A stretch of DNA of 64,000 nt from Brachyspira hampsonii 30446 (GTDB lineage Bacteria; Spirochaetota; Brachyspiria; Brachyspirales; Brachyspiraceae): contig NZ_JH994111.1 in NCBI RefSeq assembly GCF_000316195.1, forward strand, positions 1,629,403 to 1,693,402, in the 5' to 3' direction. Position 1 is the stretch's first letter, and each line of letters starts with the position of its first letter. This document shows positions 28,172 through 36,563 of the stretch, piece after piece. The notes beneath the pieces were generated by a model. The model did no database searches, was not told where the DNA came from, and was given only the letters and a program-made list of their open reading frames with translations. The position numbers were made by a program, and so were the translations under genes.

Positions 28172-28723
28172 ATGAGATTTTATTTTACGATAATAATATT
28201 TATTCTTATAGCTAGTTCGTATAGTTTTGCACAAAGTAATTATAATCTTAATATAAAATTTAGAGTAATTGAAAAATTTGATAAAATCGTATCATCTGAT
28301 AATAAAGAATATGTATTCTATATAGATGCCAATTATATTTTTAGCGATGAAGGTAAAAATATATACAGCAATAATATATACAATATTCAAAATACATTAA
28401 ATGATTTAGAAAGAAAAGAAAAAGAAGCAAAAACTCAATCAGAAAAAAATTCTATAAATCAAAATATCAGAATATACAAAGCATTACTAGCCTACAATAG
28501 TCCGCCTAAAAAATTTATAAGCCTATTAATAAATAGACAAATACATCAATATATATCTAAATATCCATCAAGCTATATAGATGATATGATGCAAAATAAT
28601 TTACAGGCTTTCTATGATGATATAAGAAATAATATAGTATACAATGAAAAATATACAGGAATATTTACTTCTATAAAATTCCTTACAAAAGATAAATTCA
28701 AATATTATACAGGAAGAACATAA
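28172..28723 (+). CDS. Secreted hypothetical protein
   Basis: 183 residues with a signal peptide (YFTIIIFILIASSYSFAQ). The mature part begins with a beta-rich stretch (LNIKFRVIEKF, EYVFYIDANYIF), then a long charged helix (LNDLERKEKEAKTQSEKN). I recognise no family. The ribosome site is weak. It lies 26 bp after the transglutaminase-like gene and probably shares its transcript. Its stop is separated by one base from the stop of the opposing sugar kinase gene. Confidence 0.65.
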   Translation: MRFYFTIIIFILIASSYSFAQSNYNLNIKFRVIEKFDKIVSSDNKEYVFYIDANYIFSDEGKNIYSNNIYNIQNTLNDLERKEKEAKTQSEKNSINQNIRIYKALLAYNSPPKKFISLLINRQIHQYISKYPSSYIDDMMQNNLQAFYDDIRNNIVYNEKYTGIFTSIKFLTKDKFKYYTGRT

Positions 28724-28724
28724 A

Positions 28725-29627
28725 TTATAAATTAAATTTTGATTTTACATTTTCAATATTATATCTTGCAGTACCGCCTTTTAGCTGAATCATCTCCTCA
28801 GACACACTTGAAGCAAATTTCAATACATTATTAATATCAAGTCCCCTCAATATAGCATAGCTCAAAGCAGCACAAAATGAATCCCCAGCCCCAACAGTAT
28901 CAACAACATCTATTTTATTAGAAGTATTAAAAATATACTCATTATTATATAATACACTAGCACCAGATGCACCAAGTGTAAGAAATATATAATCAATATC
29001 AAAATCTTTACTGATAGCTTTAAGCAATGTTTCATTATCATTTTGTAAAGATGGATAAAAAATACCTTTTATCACAGATAGCTCATCATCATTAATCTTT
29101 AAGATATTTATAAACTCTAAAGATTCTTTTATCTTTTCTTTAGTGTAATAATTTTTTCTGAATGTTACATCGCATACTTTATATTTAGCATTAATGTTTT
29201 TAAATATATTTTTTAATGTACTATAAGATTTATCACTTCTTTGAGATAGTATATTAAAGTAAAATAAATCATAATTTTCTTTCAAAGAATTTTCTATATC
29301 TGCATTATATTCTATATGATCCCAAGCAGCATTTTCATGTATTATATAATCAGGTACTTTATTTTCATTAAGAAAAACAGTAGCTTTTCCTGTTTCATAA
29401 TCTTTTGATATCTGTATTAAAGATTTATATATATTCTCATTATCAATAAAAGATAAAGCATCTTTAGAATAATCATCATCACCCAAAGCGGTTATAAATT
29501 TCAGTTTGTCATCTTTATTTAAAAGCCTTGAAAGCTGAAGAGAATAATTAAAAGGAGCCCCTCCTATCACTGAAACATTATCATAAACATCATATAAAAG
29601 TTCTCCAAAAGTAAGTATATTTAACAT
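28725..29627 (-). CDS. PfkB-family carbohydrate kinase (fructokinase-like)
   Basis: 300 residues starting at the ATG at 29627 after AGGAG; the longer frame begins at an unneeded TTG. The ribokinase fold is clear: N-terminal LTFGELLYDVYD and VIGGAPFNYSLQLSRLL, and the C-terminal signature DVVDTVGAGDSFCAALSYA with the catalytic Asp and anion hole. The lack of a long lid insertion and the GGAPFN motif fit fructokinase or related sugar kinases. It faces the preceding plus-strand gene end to end with a single base between them, and lies 10 bp downstream of the penicillin-binding protein gene. Confidence 0.87.
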   Translation of the reverse strand: MLNILTFGELLYDVYDNVSVIGGAPFNYSLQLSRLLNKDDKLKFITALGDDDYSKDALSFIDNENIYKSLIQISKDYETGKATVFLNENKVPDYIIHENAAWDHIEYNADIENSLKENYDLFYFNILSQRSDKSYSTLKNIFKNINAKYKVCDVTFRKNYYTKEKIKESLEFINILKINDDELSVIKGIFYPSLQNDNETLLKAISKDFDIDYIFLTLGASGASVLYNNEYIFNTSNKIDVVDTVGAGDSFCAALSYAILRGLDINNVLKFASSVSEEMIQLKGGTARYNIENVKSKFNL

Positions 29628-29637
29628 AAACAAGCTC

Positions 29638-31542
29638 CTATTTATTATCTTGTTCTTTAATAGGTGCTTTTAATGATAATCTTATTATAGAATTATTAGT
29701 AACAGATGTACCAGACTGCGGTGAAAAATCAGTTACATATCCTTCGCCTTGTATCATTATCTTAGCATTATTATTTGATACTATATAAGATATACTATTT
29801 AAAGCATCTCTCAAAGAAAGCCCTGTCAAATTAGGCATAATGTCATTTGTAATATTATTTGCATGAGGCACTAAGCTTAAAAAATCATTAGTATTTATTG
29901 TATATATTTCTCCGTCAATAAGTCCCAAATAAGGTATAATCTGATTGGCTATTTTAGCAAACAGAGGAGCTGCTACCCTGCCCGCTCCCTGAGATCCCTG
30001 ACCCTGAGGATCATCAAGCAATACCAGTATAGATATTTTAGGATCTTCTAAAGGGAAACCTCCTACAAATATAGATTGATAATACTTCTCAGGCTTTTCA
30101 GATTCATTATCTCTATAAACTTCAGTTATTGCAGTACCTGTTTTTCCAACAACATCTATATTAAGCAGATTAGCTCTATGCCCTGTAGAACCAGATTCAA
30201 CACCTTTTCTAAGTAAAACTCTGGCTATTTGGGAATACTGTTCATCTATTATTCTAGTCTTTTTTAAATTATTTGTTGCACTAATTTTTTCTATGCCGTC
30301 ATAAAATGAATCAACAACATGCATAGGTACTTTCCAGCCTCCATTCAAAAGAGGTAAATAAGAAGCAGCTATCTGCATAGGAGTAACACTCAAATCATAA
30401 CCTATTGCTAGATAGCCTTTTGAAAATCTATGCCATTTATTTAAAGAGTGATATATTCCGCTCCATTCATTTTTATAAGGTCCGACCCCTGTAGGCTCTC
30501 CAAATCCAAATCTTTTTAAATAATCATAAAAAAACTGATTATCTATTCTTTCGGCTATAGTTACAATAGCAAAGTTGCAGCTGTATTTTAATATATCATT
30601 AAATGGTACATCTCCATGCGGATAATCGCAGTGTATTCTTGTCTGTCTGCTGTAATCATAATAACCTTTACAATGAAATATTTCATCACTATTGACTACT
30701 CCCTGCTCTATAGCAGCAAGTTCAGCAAATATTTTCATTGTACTTCCCGGATATATGGTACTCATTATACTTCTGTCCATTCTTTCATTATTAACATAAA
30801 TAAAAGGATTATTCGGATCAAATGATGGATAAGAATAATTTGCAACTATCGCTCCGGTATTTACATCTGATACTATTACTGTAACAGATTGAGGAGATTT
30901 TTCAGCCACAGTTTTTAATACTTCATTTCTTACTATAGTCTGCACATCTCTATCTAAAGTCAATACTATATCTTTTGGATTATCATTCTCTGAAGAAAGA
31001 ATTGCTTCATAGGTTGCCTCAAGTCCTGCATAGCCTTCTGTCTCTGTCCTATTCATATAACCTATAACATGAGCAAATACATCTTTATAAGGATAAAATC
31101 TTTTATAACTTTCTATGCCATAAATGCTTTTTACATTATATTTATCTTTTATTTCCTTTATTTTCTTATAGGAATCTAAATTAATGTTCTGAGCCAACAT
31201 TATGGTTCTTCTCTTAGTATTTAACAATTCAGCAAATTTTTCTTTTGTAATGCCTATAATATTAAATATTTGAGAATAAGCTTCATTGATATCTGTTTTA
31301 TCATTACCATCTAAAGAAACAGACTCAGTATCCAAATAAACAGTATATGCTGGGATATTTATTGTAAGAGGACGCATTTTCACATCATATATAGTTCCCC
31401 TTGGTCTATCAAGTCCGGATAATGATGATAAAGATTTTCTTTCTTTGATAGTTAAATTAAATAACTGAATAAATATTGCGATTGTTCCTATAAAAAAGCA
31501 AATAAGGAATAAATATAATCTTTTAACTCGACTGTCATTCAT
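29638..31542 (-). CDS. PASTA-domain class B penicillin-binding protein (FtsI/PBP2-like)
   Basis: 634 residues. I start it at the ATG at 31542 because the 29 codons ahead of it in the longest open frame overlap the tRNA-Cys gene. One N-terminal transmembrane helix (LYLFLICFFIGTIAIFIQLF) is followed by a dimerisation domain (GLDRPRGTIYD) and a transpeptidase domain. Catalytic motifs: SxxK as STMK near residue 262, SCN in YSCNFAIVTIA, KTG as VVGKTGTAI near 467. A C-terminal PASTA domain (PNLTGLSLRDALNSI) ends the protein. It cross-links septal or side-wall peptidoglycan outside the membrane and is a beta-lactam target. Probably transcribed together with the tRNA. Confidence 0.9.
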   Translation of the reverse strand: MNDSRVKRLYLFLICFFIGTIAIFIQLFNLTIKERKSLSSLSGLDRPRGTIYDVKMRPLTINIPAYTVYLDTESVSLDGNDKTDINEAYSQIFNIIGITKEKFAELLNTKRRTIMLAQNINLDSYKKIKEIKDKYNVKSIYGIESYKRFYPYKDVFAHVIGYMNRTETEGYAGLEATYEAILSSENDNPKDIVLTLDRDVQTIVRNEVLKTVAEKSPQSVTVIVSDVNTGAIVANYSYPSFDPNNPFIYVNNERMDRSIMSTIYPGSTMKIFAELAAIEQGVVNSDEIFHCKGYYDYSRQTRIHCDYPHGDVPFNDILKYSCNFAIVTIAERIDNQFFYDYLKRFGFGEPTGVGPYKNEWSGIYHSLNKWHRFSKGYLAIGYDLSVTPMQIAASYLPLLNGGWKVPMHVVDSFYDGIEKISATNNLKKTRIIDEQYSQIARVLLRKGVESGSTGHRANLLNIDVVGKTGTAITEVYRDNESEKPEKYYQSIFVGGFPLEDPKISILVLLDDPQGQGSQGAGRVAAPLFAKIANQIIPYLGLIDGEIYTINTNDFLSLVPHANNITNDIMPNLTGLSLRDALNSISYIVSNNNAKIMIQGEGYVTDFSPQSGTSVTNNSIIRLSLKAPIKEQDNK

Positions 31543-31556
31543 AGTTAGGAAAAATG

Positions 31557-31627
31557 AGGCGGCGAACGGATTTGAACCGATGATAAGAGTTTTGCAGACT
31601 CCTGCCTTACCACTTGGCGACGCCGCC
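31557..31627 (-). tRNA. tRNA-Cys (GCA)
   Basis: On the minus strand GGCGGCG pairs with CGCCGCC as a 7-bp acceptor stem. The D-arm contains CCAAGTGGTAAGGC, the anticodon stem-loop GAGTCTGCAAAACTC carries anticodon GCA, and the T-arm is CGGTTCAAATCCG. The discriminator base is U, as expected for cysteine. The 3' CCA is not encoded. It lies 14 bp before the penicillin-binding protein start. Confidence 0.95.
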
Positions 31628-31645
31628 ATATTTTAGATGTCATTA

Positions 31646-31674
31646 ATGATATACTAAAATTAATAAAAAGTCAA
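31646..31674 (-). promoter_or_regulatory. Promoter for tRNA-Cys and the downstream penicillin-binding protein
   Basis: On the minus strand TTGACT and TATCAT are separated by 17 bp, ending 18 bases before the tRNA 5' end. Confidence 0.5.
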
Positions 31675-31763
31675 TAGACATAATTTAAAAATAATAGATA
31701 ATTATTATTCTTAATATATAAAAACAGTAAAATTATATATATTATTTTACAAAAGAAGCTATA

Positions 31764-31803
31764 CAAAAAAATAGCTGACAACTTAATTTATAAGCTGTCA
31801 GCT
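31764..31803 (-). terminator. Terminator of the OppA-like gene
   Basis: AGCTGACAGCTT and AAGTTGTCAGCT form a stem (with one internal mismatch) around TATAAATT, followed on the minus strand by ATTTTTTT. It begins 23 bp after the stop codon. Confidence 0.85.
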
Positions 31804-31825
31804 ATTAATTTACAGATTTACAAAA

Positions 31826-33454
31826 TTATTCCTCTAAATAAGCATAGAAAAACTTATGGAATCCTAATGGATTATATACAACATCTCTCAATTTAGGATT
31901 AACAAGTAAAGGCTCTGTGAAGAAATAAAGAGGTATAGCACCCATATCTTCTTCTATAAGAATTCTCTCAGCTTCATGCATAGCTTTCATTCTTATATTG
32001 TTATCATCTGTAGACATAGCCTCACCTATAAGATCATCATATCTTTTATTGCTGTATCCGCCGTTATTTTGAGTATTATAGCTAGTAAATAAACTCATCA
32101 TAGACATAGGATCACTGTAATCTGCAGACCAATAAAGTCTTCCTATCATAAAGTTTTTTTCAAGCAAAGTCTGACCTAATAATGCATTATCTATTTGAGT
32201 GATAGTAGAATCTATATTAAGATGCTCTTTCCACATTTGCTGTACTGCTTCAAATATACCTACATGATTACCTGGATCAGTTTTAAACTCTATTACAGGG
32301 AAACCTTCTCCATTAGGATATCCTGCTTCAGCCAAAAGCTGTTTAGCCATTTCTACATTATTAGAATATCCTTCTTTAGATATATCATAAAAATCCCCGC
32401 CATTAACTCTAAAATCTCCATCAACATCATTAACAGCATAAGGCACCCATCCGCCGGCAGGTTTTTGTCCGCCTTTAGTAACATTTTCTACTATATAGTT
32501 TCTGTCTATAGCTAAAGATAATGCTTTTCTTACTCTAGCATCTTTTAAATACTCATTAGTTACATTTATAGGATAATAATAAGTAGCTATAAGAGGCTTA
32601 ATCTGTATTAAACCTTCTTCCATAAGTGTAGGTATATCCTGCTGAGGAGGTTCATAAGCCATATGTAAAGATCCATCTTTTATACCAGCAACCGCAGCAG
32701 CCCCATTTTGCATAAATACAAATGTTATTTTTTCAGCAACTATAGTGTCTGCATTCCAATAATTAGTATTTTTTATCATTATAATATTTTCATCAATATT
32801 GCGTTCAGACATAATATAAGGACCATTGCCTATATAAGTTTCAGGCTTCAAAGTCCAGTCGTCTCCGTATTGTTCTATTATATCTTTTCTTAGAGGGGCA
32901 AATGTAGGAAATGCAGCTACTTCCAAGAAATAAGCAGTAGGAGCTTCCAATTCCACAACCAAAGTATGATCATCAATAGCTTTTACTCCCAAGGAATCTA
33001 CAGGCATTTCTCCTCTAGTAATAGCCATAGCATTTTTCACAGGTTCATGCTGATAACTGTATTCGCTTGCAACTTTAGGATCAACCTGTCTCTGCCAGCT
33101 ATAAACAAAGTCTTCTGCTACAACAGGTTTTCCATCTGACCAAGTAGAATTAGTTCTTAGATAAAATGTATAAGTTTTTCCGTCTGGACTTATTTCCCAC
33201 TTTTCAGCTACGCCCGGAACTACTTTATTATTTCTATCTCTTACGGTTAAACCCTCAAATACATGAGAAATATAAATTACTCCGTATATTTGAGCATTTA
33301 AACTAGGATCTATAGTCTTTGGTTCTACACTGAGATTAACAATAATTCCATCATTAGTACTTTTGCTTTTAGAACATGAGATTGATGATAGTATTATCAA
33401 AAATGCTAAGCTAATACTAATAATAGATGATAAAAATATCCTTTTAGTTTTCAT
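31826..33454 (-). CDS. Peptide ABC transporter substrate-binding lipoprotein (OppA family)
   Basis: 542 residues from the ATG at 33454, which has GGAG six bases upstream. Lipoprotein signal with lipobox in ILSSISCSKS. Family 5 binding-protein signatures: VNLSVEPKTIDPSLNAQIYG, HVFEGLTVRDRNNKVVPGVA, WEISPDGKTYTFYLR, WSDGKPVVAEDFVYSW, GNGPYIMSE. It would capture oligopeptides at the cell surface or periplasm for an Opp-type permease, but no permease or ATPase genes are beside it; it is monocistronic with its own terminator, like the orphan OppA copies common in spirochaetes. Confidence 0.93.
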   Translation of the reverse strand: MKTKRIFLSSIISISLAFLIILSSISCSKSKSTNDGIIVNLSVEPKTIDPSLNAQIYGVIYISHVFEGLTVRDRNNKVVPGVAEKWEISPDGKTYTFYLRTNSTWSDGKPVVAEDFVYSWQRQVDPKVASEYSYQHEPVKNAMAITRGEMPVDSLGVKAIDDHTLVVELEAPTAYFLEVAAFPTFAPLRKDIIEQYGDDWTLKPETYIGNGPYIMSERNIDENIIMIKNTNYWNADTIVAEKITFVFMQNGAAAVAGIKDGSLHMAYEPPQQDIPTLMEEGLIQIKPLIATYYYPINVTNEYLKDARVRKALSLAIDRNYIVENVTKGGQKPAGGWVPYAVNDVDGDFRVNGGDFYDISKEGYSNNVEMAKQLLAEAGYPNGEGFPVIEFKTDPGNHVGIFEAVQQMWKEHLNIDSTITQIDNALLGQTLLEKNFMIGRLYWSADYSDPMSMMSLFTSYNTQNNGGYSNKRYDDLIGEAMSTDDNNIRMKAMHEAERILIEEDMGAIPLYFFTEPLLVNPKLRDVVYNPLGFHKFFYAYLEE

Positions 33455-33587
33455 AATAAACTCCATAAAATTAAACTATTTCTTTTTAATTAACTACCCT
33501 AAATAATAATTAATCAAAACTATGTAAAAATATTTTATATAATTTTCTAAACTTAGTCAATTAAAAAAAATAAAAAGTTATTATGAA

Positions 33588-34583
33588 TTAAGATTTTGTT
33601 ATTTGATTTATACATTTCCCTGTATTTTTGAATTCAAATATATTATCAATAGAAGTACTTACCATATTAAGTAATGCCTCATCAGTATAAAAAGCAAAAT
33701 GAGGAGTTATTATAACATTATCCATTTTGAATAATTCCTCAATAATTTCATCTTTCAAAACAATATTTTTTATATCTTTATTAGCATATTCTATTTCATT
33801 AGTATATACATCTAAAGCAGCCCCTCCAATATGTCCGCTTTTTAAACCTTCAAGTAAATCTTTGTTATTAACTATACCGCCTCTGCTTACATTGATAATA
33901 TAAACACCCTTTTTCATTTTATTTATAGAATCTTTGCAAACCATATTTTCAGTTTCTTTGTTTAACGGTATATGATAAATTATGGCATCACTATTTGCAT
34001 ATAATTCATCTAAACTCACATATTTTGCATAATTTTTTATTTCTTCTTTTTCTGTTCTTGAATATACAAATATGTTTTTAGGAAAAAATCCTTTAAGATG
34101 CTTTACAGTCAAAGAACCTATCCTTCCTGTACCTATAACACCAATATTTAAATTTCTAATCTCTTTTGCCACAAGTCCTGTTCTTATATAATTTCTATTA
34201 TATCCATTAATAAGAACATTATTATAATTCTTAACAATAGAAAGCAATGATAGAACTGTAAACTCACTCACAGAATTAGGGGAATATGAAGGTACATTTG
34301 CTATTTTTATTCCTATTTTGTTGGCATAATTAATATCTATATTATCATAACCGACAGATCTTGTACTCATATATTTTACGCCGTATTCTTTCAATATATC
34401 AAAAACCTTATCAGTAATAATATCTCTTGCATTAAAAACTATAGAATCAAAACCTTTTGCATCTTCTACATTATCAATATTTAAATGATGTCTGTATAAT
34501 GTGAATTTAGTATTATATTTTTCTTCCATTAATTTAAAAAATTCCGCTTCATCATCTAAAAACGAATATACAGCTATACTCAT
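33588..34583 (-). CDS. D-2-hydroxyacid dehydrogenase (D-lactate dehydrogenase-like)
   Basis: 331 residues. NAD-binding motif GVIGTGRIGSLTVKHLKGF near residue 145, the active-site Arg in INVSRGGIVNNKDL, and the catalytic His in VIITPHFAFYTDEALLNM identify the D-isomer-specific 2-hydroxyacid dehydrogenase family. RSVGYDNIDINYA and the YxTDEAL ending fit the D-lactate dehydrogenase/VanH branch. It probably reduces pyruvate to D-lactate in fermentation, recycling NADH. AAAGGT precedes the ATG. Standalone, not part of an obvious operon. Confidence 0.87.
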   Translation of the reverse strand: MSIAVYSFLDDEAEFFKLMEEKYNTKFTLYRHHLNIDNVEDAKGFDSIVFNARDIITDKVFDILKEYGVKYMSTRSVGYDNIDINYANKIGIKIANVPSYSPNSVSEFTVLSLLSIVKNYNNVLINGYNRNYIRTGLVAKEIRNLNIGVIGTGRIGSLTVKHLKGFFPKNIFVYSRTEKEEIKNYAKYVSLDELYANSDAIIYHIPLNKETENMVCKDSINKMKKGVYIINVSRGGIVNNKDLLEGLKSGHIGGAALDVYTNEIEYANKDIKNIVLKDEIIEELFKMDNVIITPHFAFYTDEALLNMVSTSIDNIFEFKNTGKCINQITKS

Positions 34584-34626
34584 AATTTTTACCTTTTAAT
34601 TTAAAAAATATTATTTTAATAATAAA

Positions 34627-35658
34627 TCAAGTTTGAAAGAAAAATACATATACCATAGCAATAAATACAAATATTATAATAGCACCAAGTCCAAACATCA
34701 TTAATTTAAAAGTGCTTATCTTAGAAAATATTCTTTCAAATAAACTTTTATTTCCATTATCTTCTTCGCTAGGCTCAGTATACACATCTTTTTCAGGATT
34801 GAATAATTTTAATTTAATAGGTTCAATCTCTTCTATTAAACAGCAATATCCGTCTATTAATTTTAATAAAATTTTAATGGATTTTTCTTCTACAGTTTTC
34901 TCTAATACCTCAGCAGGAACTAAATATTTGGAATATTTATCCTTTTTTCCTTTAAGCTCAAGATATATTATATTTTCTTCAACAGTATTAGAATTTATAC
35001 TAACTATAACCTTATCTCCTGGAACTATATCATTTATAGATTTTCCTCCTATTGGGTCAACTACAAATGAGGCATTAATGAGTTTATAATGAGGAGTCTG
35101 AACTTCTTCAGAGGCTGCATTTTCATCTTTAGTTTCATCGCCGCTATTTTGATTTGCTGAATGCATAGAAGCTACATCTTCCATTTCCTTATCAACATTC
35201 TCTATAGCAGTGCGGACAGAATTAATATCTAAAATACTGCTGTTTATATCAAATGTACCTATATGAAAATCCATAAATTTATTCATGGCACTTGCAAATA
35301 TATCAATAATAGAAATAATATTATTATTGCCTTGATATATTATAATATTATTAATATTTCTATCTTCACTTAGTATATTTGAAATTACTTCATAAAATTT
35401 ATCAAAATATGGATTACTTTCATTGTTAAGTCTATTATAAATTTTAATATGTTTATACAATTCTAGTAAATCAGTATAAGCATTTAAAAAAGTTAAAAGT
35501 TTACGATCCCCGGAAATAACAAATGCAATATCTATCAAACTGCTATTATATTTATCTATAAAAAAAACAAGATATATGTATTTGTTTAAATCACTATATT
35601 CAGCCAATATTTTTATAACTACTACTTCATCGTTTGGATTTATTTTTTGCTGCAACAT
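34627..35658 (-). CDS. Tail-anchored protein of unknown function
   Basis: 343 residues from the ATG at 35658 (AGGT upstream). The N-terminal ~150 residues are soluble with mixed helix/strand. An acidic linker rich in E, D and N (~165-190) is followed by a beta-rich module (INASFVVDPIGGKSI, KYLVPAEVLEKTVEEKS). A single transmembrane helix lies at the very C-terminus (MFGLGAIIIFVFIAMVYVFFF). With no signal peptide, the bulk should face the cytoplasm with a C-terminal anchor. I recognise no family. It diverges from the TPR membrane protein gene across ~175 bp. Confidence 0.65.
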   Translation of the reverse strand: MLQQKINPNDEVVVIKILAEYSDLNKYIYLVFFIDKYNSSLIDIAFVISGDRKLLTFLNAYTDLLELYKHIKIYNRLNNESNPYFDKFYEVISNILSEDRNINNIIIYQGNNNIISIIDIFASAMNKFMDFHIGTFDINSSILDINSVRTAIENVDKEMEDVASMHSANQNSGDETKDENAASEEVQTPHYKLINASFVVDPIGGKSINDIVPGDKVIVSINSNTVEENIIYLELKGKKDKYSKYLVPAEVLEKTVEEKSIKILLKLIDGYCCLIEEIEPIKLKLFNPEKDVYTEPSEEDNGNKSLFERIFSKISTFKLMMFGLGAIIIFVFIAMVYVFFFQT

Positions 35659-35766
35659 AAATATATACCTAAAATAAGAAATTATAAGCATTATTATATC
35701 ATAAGTAATATAATAAACAATACCCCAATCCCATCATACCGAAAAATAATTATTAAAATAAAATAC

Positions 35767-35795
35767 TTGATTTTTTTATGTTTAATTATTATAAT
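35767..35795 (+). promoter_or_regulatory. Promoter for the TPR protein / XPB helicase operon
   Basis: TTGATT and TATAAT are separated by 17 bp. The predicted transcription start is ~30 bases before the ATG at 35833. Confidence 0.65.
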
Positions 35796-35832
35796 TGATT
35801 ATTCTCAATTAATAGATTTTAAGAGGATTTTT

Positions 35833-36525
35833 ATGTCTGAAAATACAAATAAACTGCAAAAAAATGCTGAATTAATATTCACATATCTATATAATAATAG
35901 AATAATATTCATATCCGGCTTTGTCTTAATAGTTGTAATTGCAGCTGGAATTTTACTTTACAGAGCAAATATAGAAAGTCAGGATGCAGCTAATAATGTA
36001 GAGTTTGAATCAGCATTGGCTTTATATAATGTCTATCAAAATGCACAATTACCAGCAGAACAATTAAATGATCCTGCTTTAATAATAGATATTACTTCAA
36101 GATTTCAAAAAGTATATAATGCAGCTAAAGGAAATAAACTTAAATTAAGAAGTGCTTATGCTTTGGGCTGTGTTTATTATGATATAAATAATCTGAAGGA
36201 AGCTGAGAAATACTATCAGGAAGTAGCAAATTCAAGAGGATTCTATTTACAGGAAACTGCAATATATAACTTAGCTAATACTCAAATAGGATTAACTAAT
36301 TATACTCAGGCTGTATCTACTTTGGAAAATTTTATTAAAGCATATCCTAAAAGCTATTTGATCCCTCAGGCCACTTTAACATTATCCGATGTTTATTTAT
36401 CACAAAATGATAGAACAAAAGCATTGAATGTGTTAAAGTCTTGGACTACTAAAAATACTAATAATACTGAATATCTTTCTTTATTTAGAGAAACTATTTC
36501 ATTGATAGAAAATAATGTTTATTAA
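35833..36525 (+). CDS. Membrane-anchored TPR protein
   Basis: 230 residues from the ATG at 35833, supported by AGAGG upstream; the longer open frame starts inside the opposing gene. One N-terminal transmembrane helix (IFISGFVLIVVIAAGILLY, ~25-43) is followed by TPR repeats (YALGCVYYDINNLKEAEKYY, AIYNLANTQIGLTNYTQAV, ATLTLSDVYLSQNDRTKAL). The layout matches the YfgM/TPR_21 type of membrane-tethered tetratricopeptide protein, which helps assemble or chaperone exported proteins. Followed 38 bp later by the helicase gene. Confidence 0.78.
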   Translation: MSENTNKLQKNAELIFTYLYNNRIIFISGFVLIVVIAAGILLYRANIESQDAANNVEFESALALYNVYQNAQLPAEQLNDPALIIDITSRFQKVYNAAKGNKLKLRSAYALGCVYYDINNLKEAEKYYQEVANSRGFYLQETAIYNLANTQIGLTNYTQAVSTLENFIKAYPKSYLIPQATLTLSDVYLSQNDRTKALNVLKSWTTKNTNNTEYLSLFRETISLIENNVY

Positions 36526-36563
36526 AAAAATTATACATCATTAAATATCAAAAGGAAAATAAA

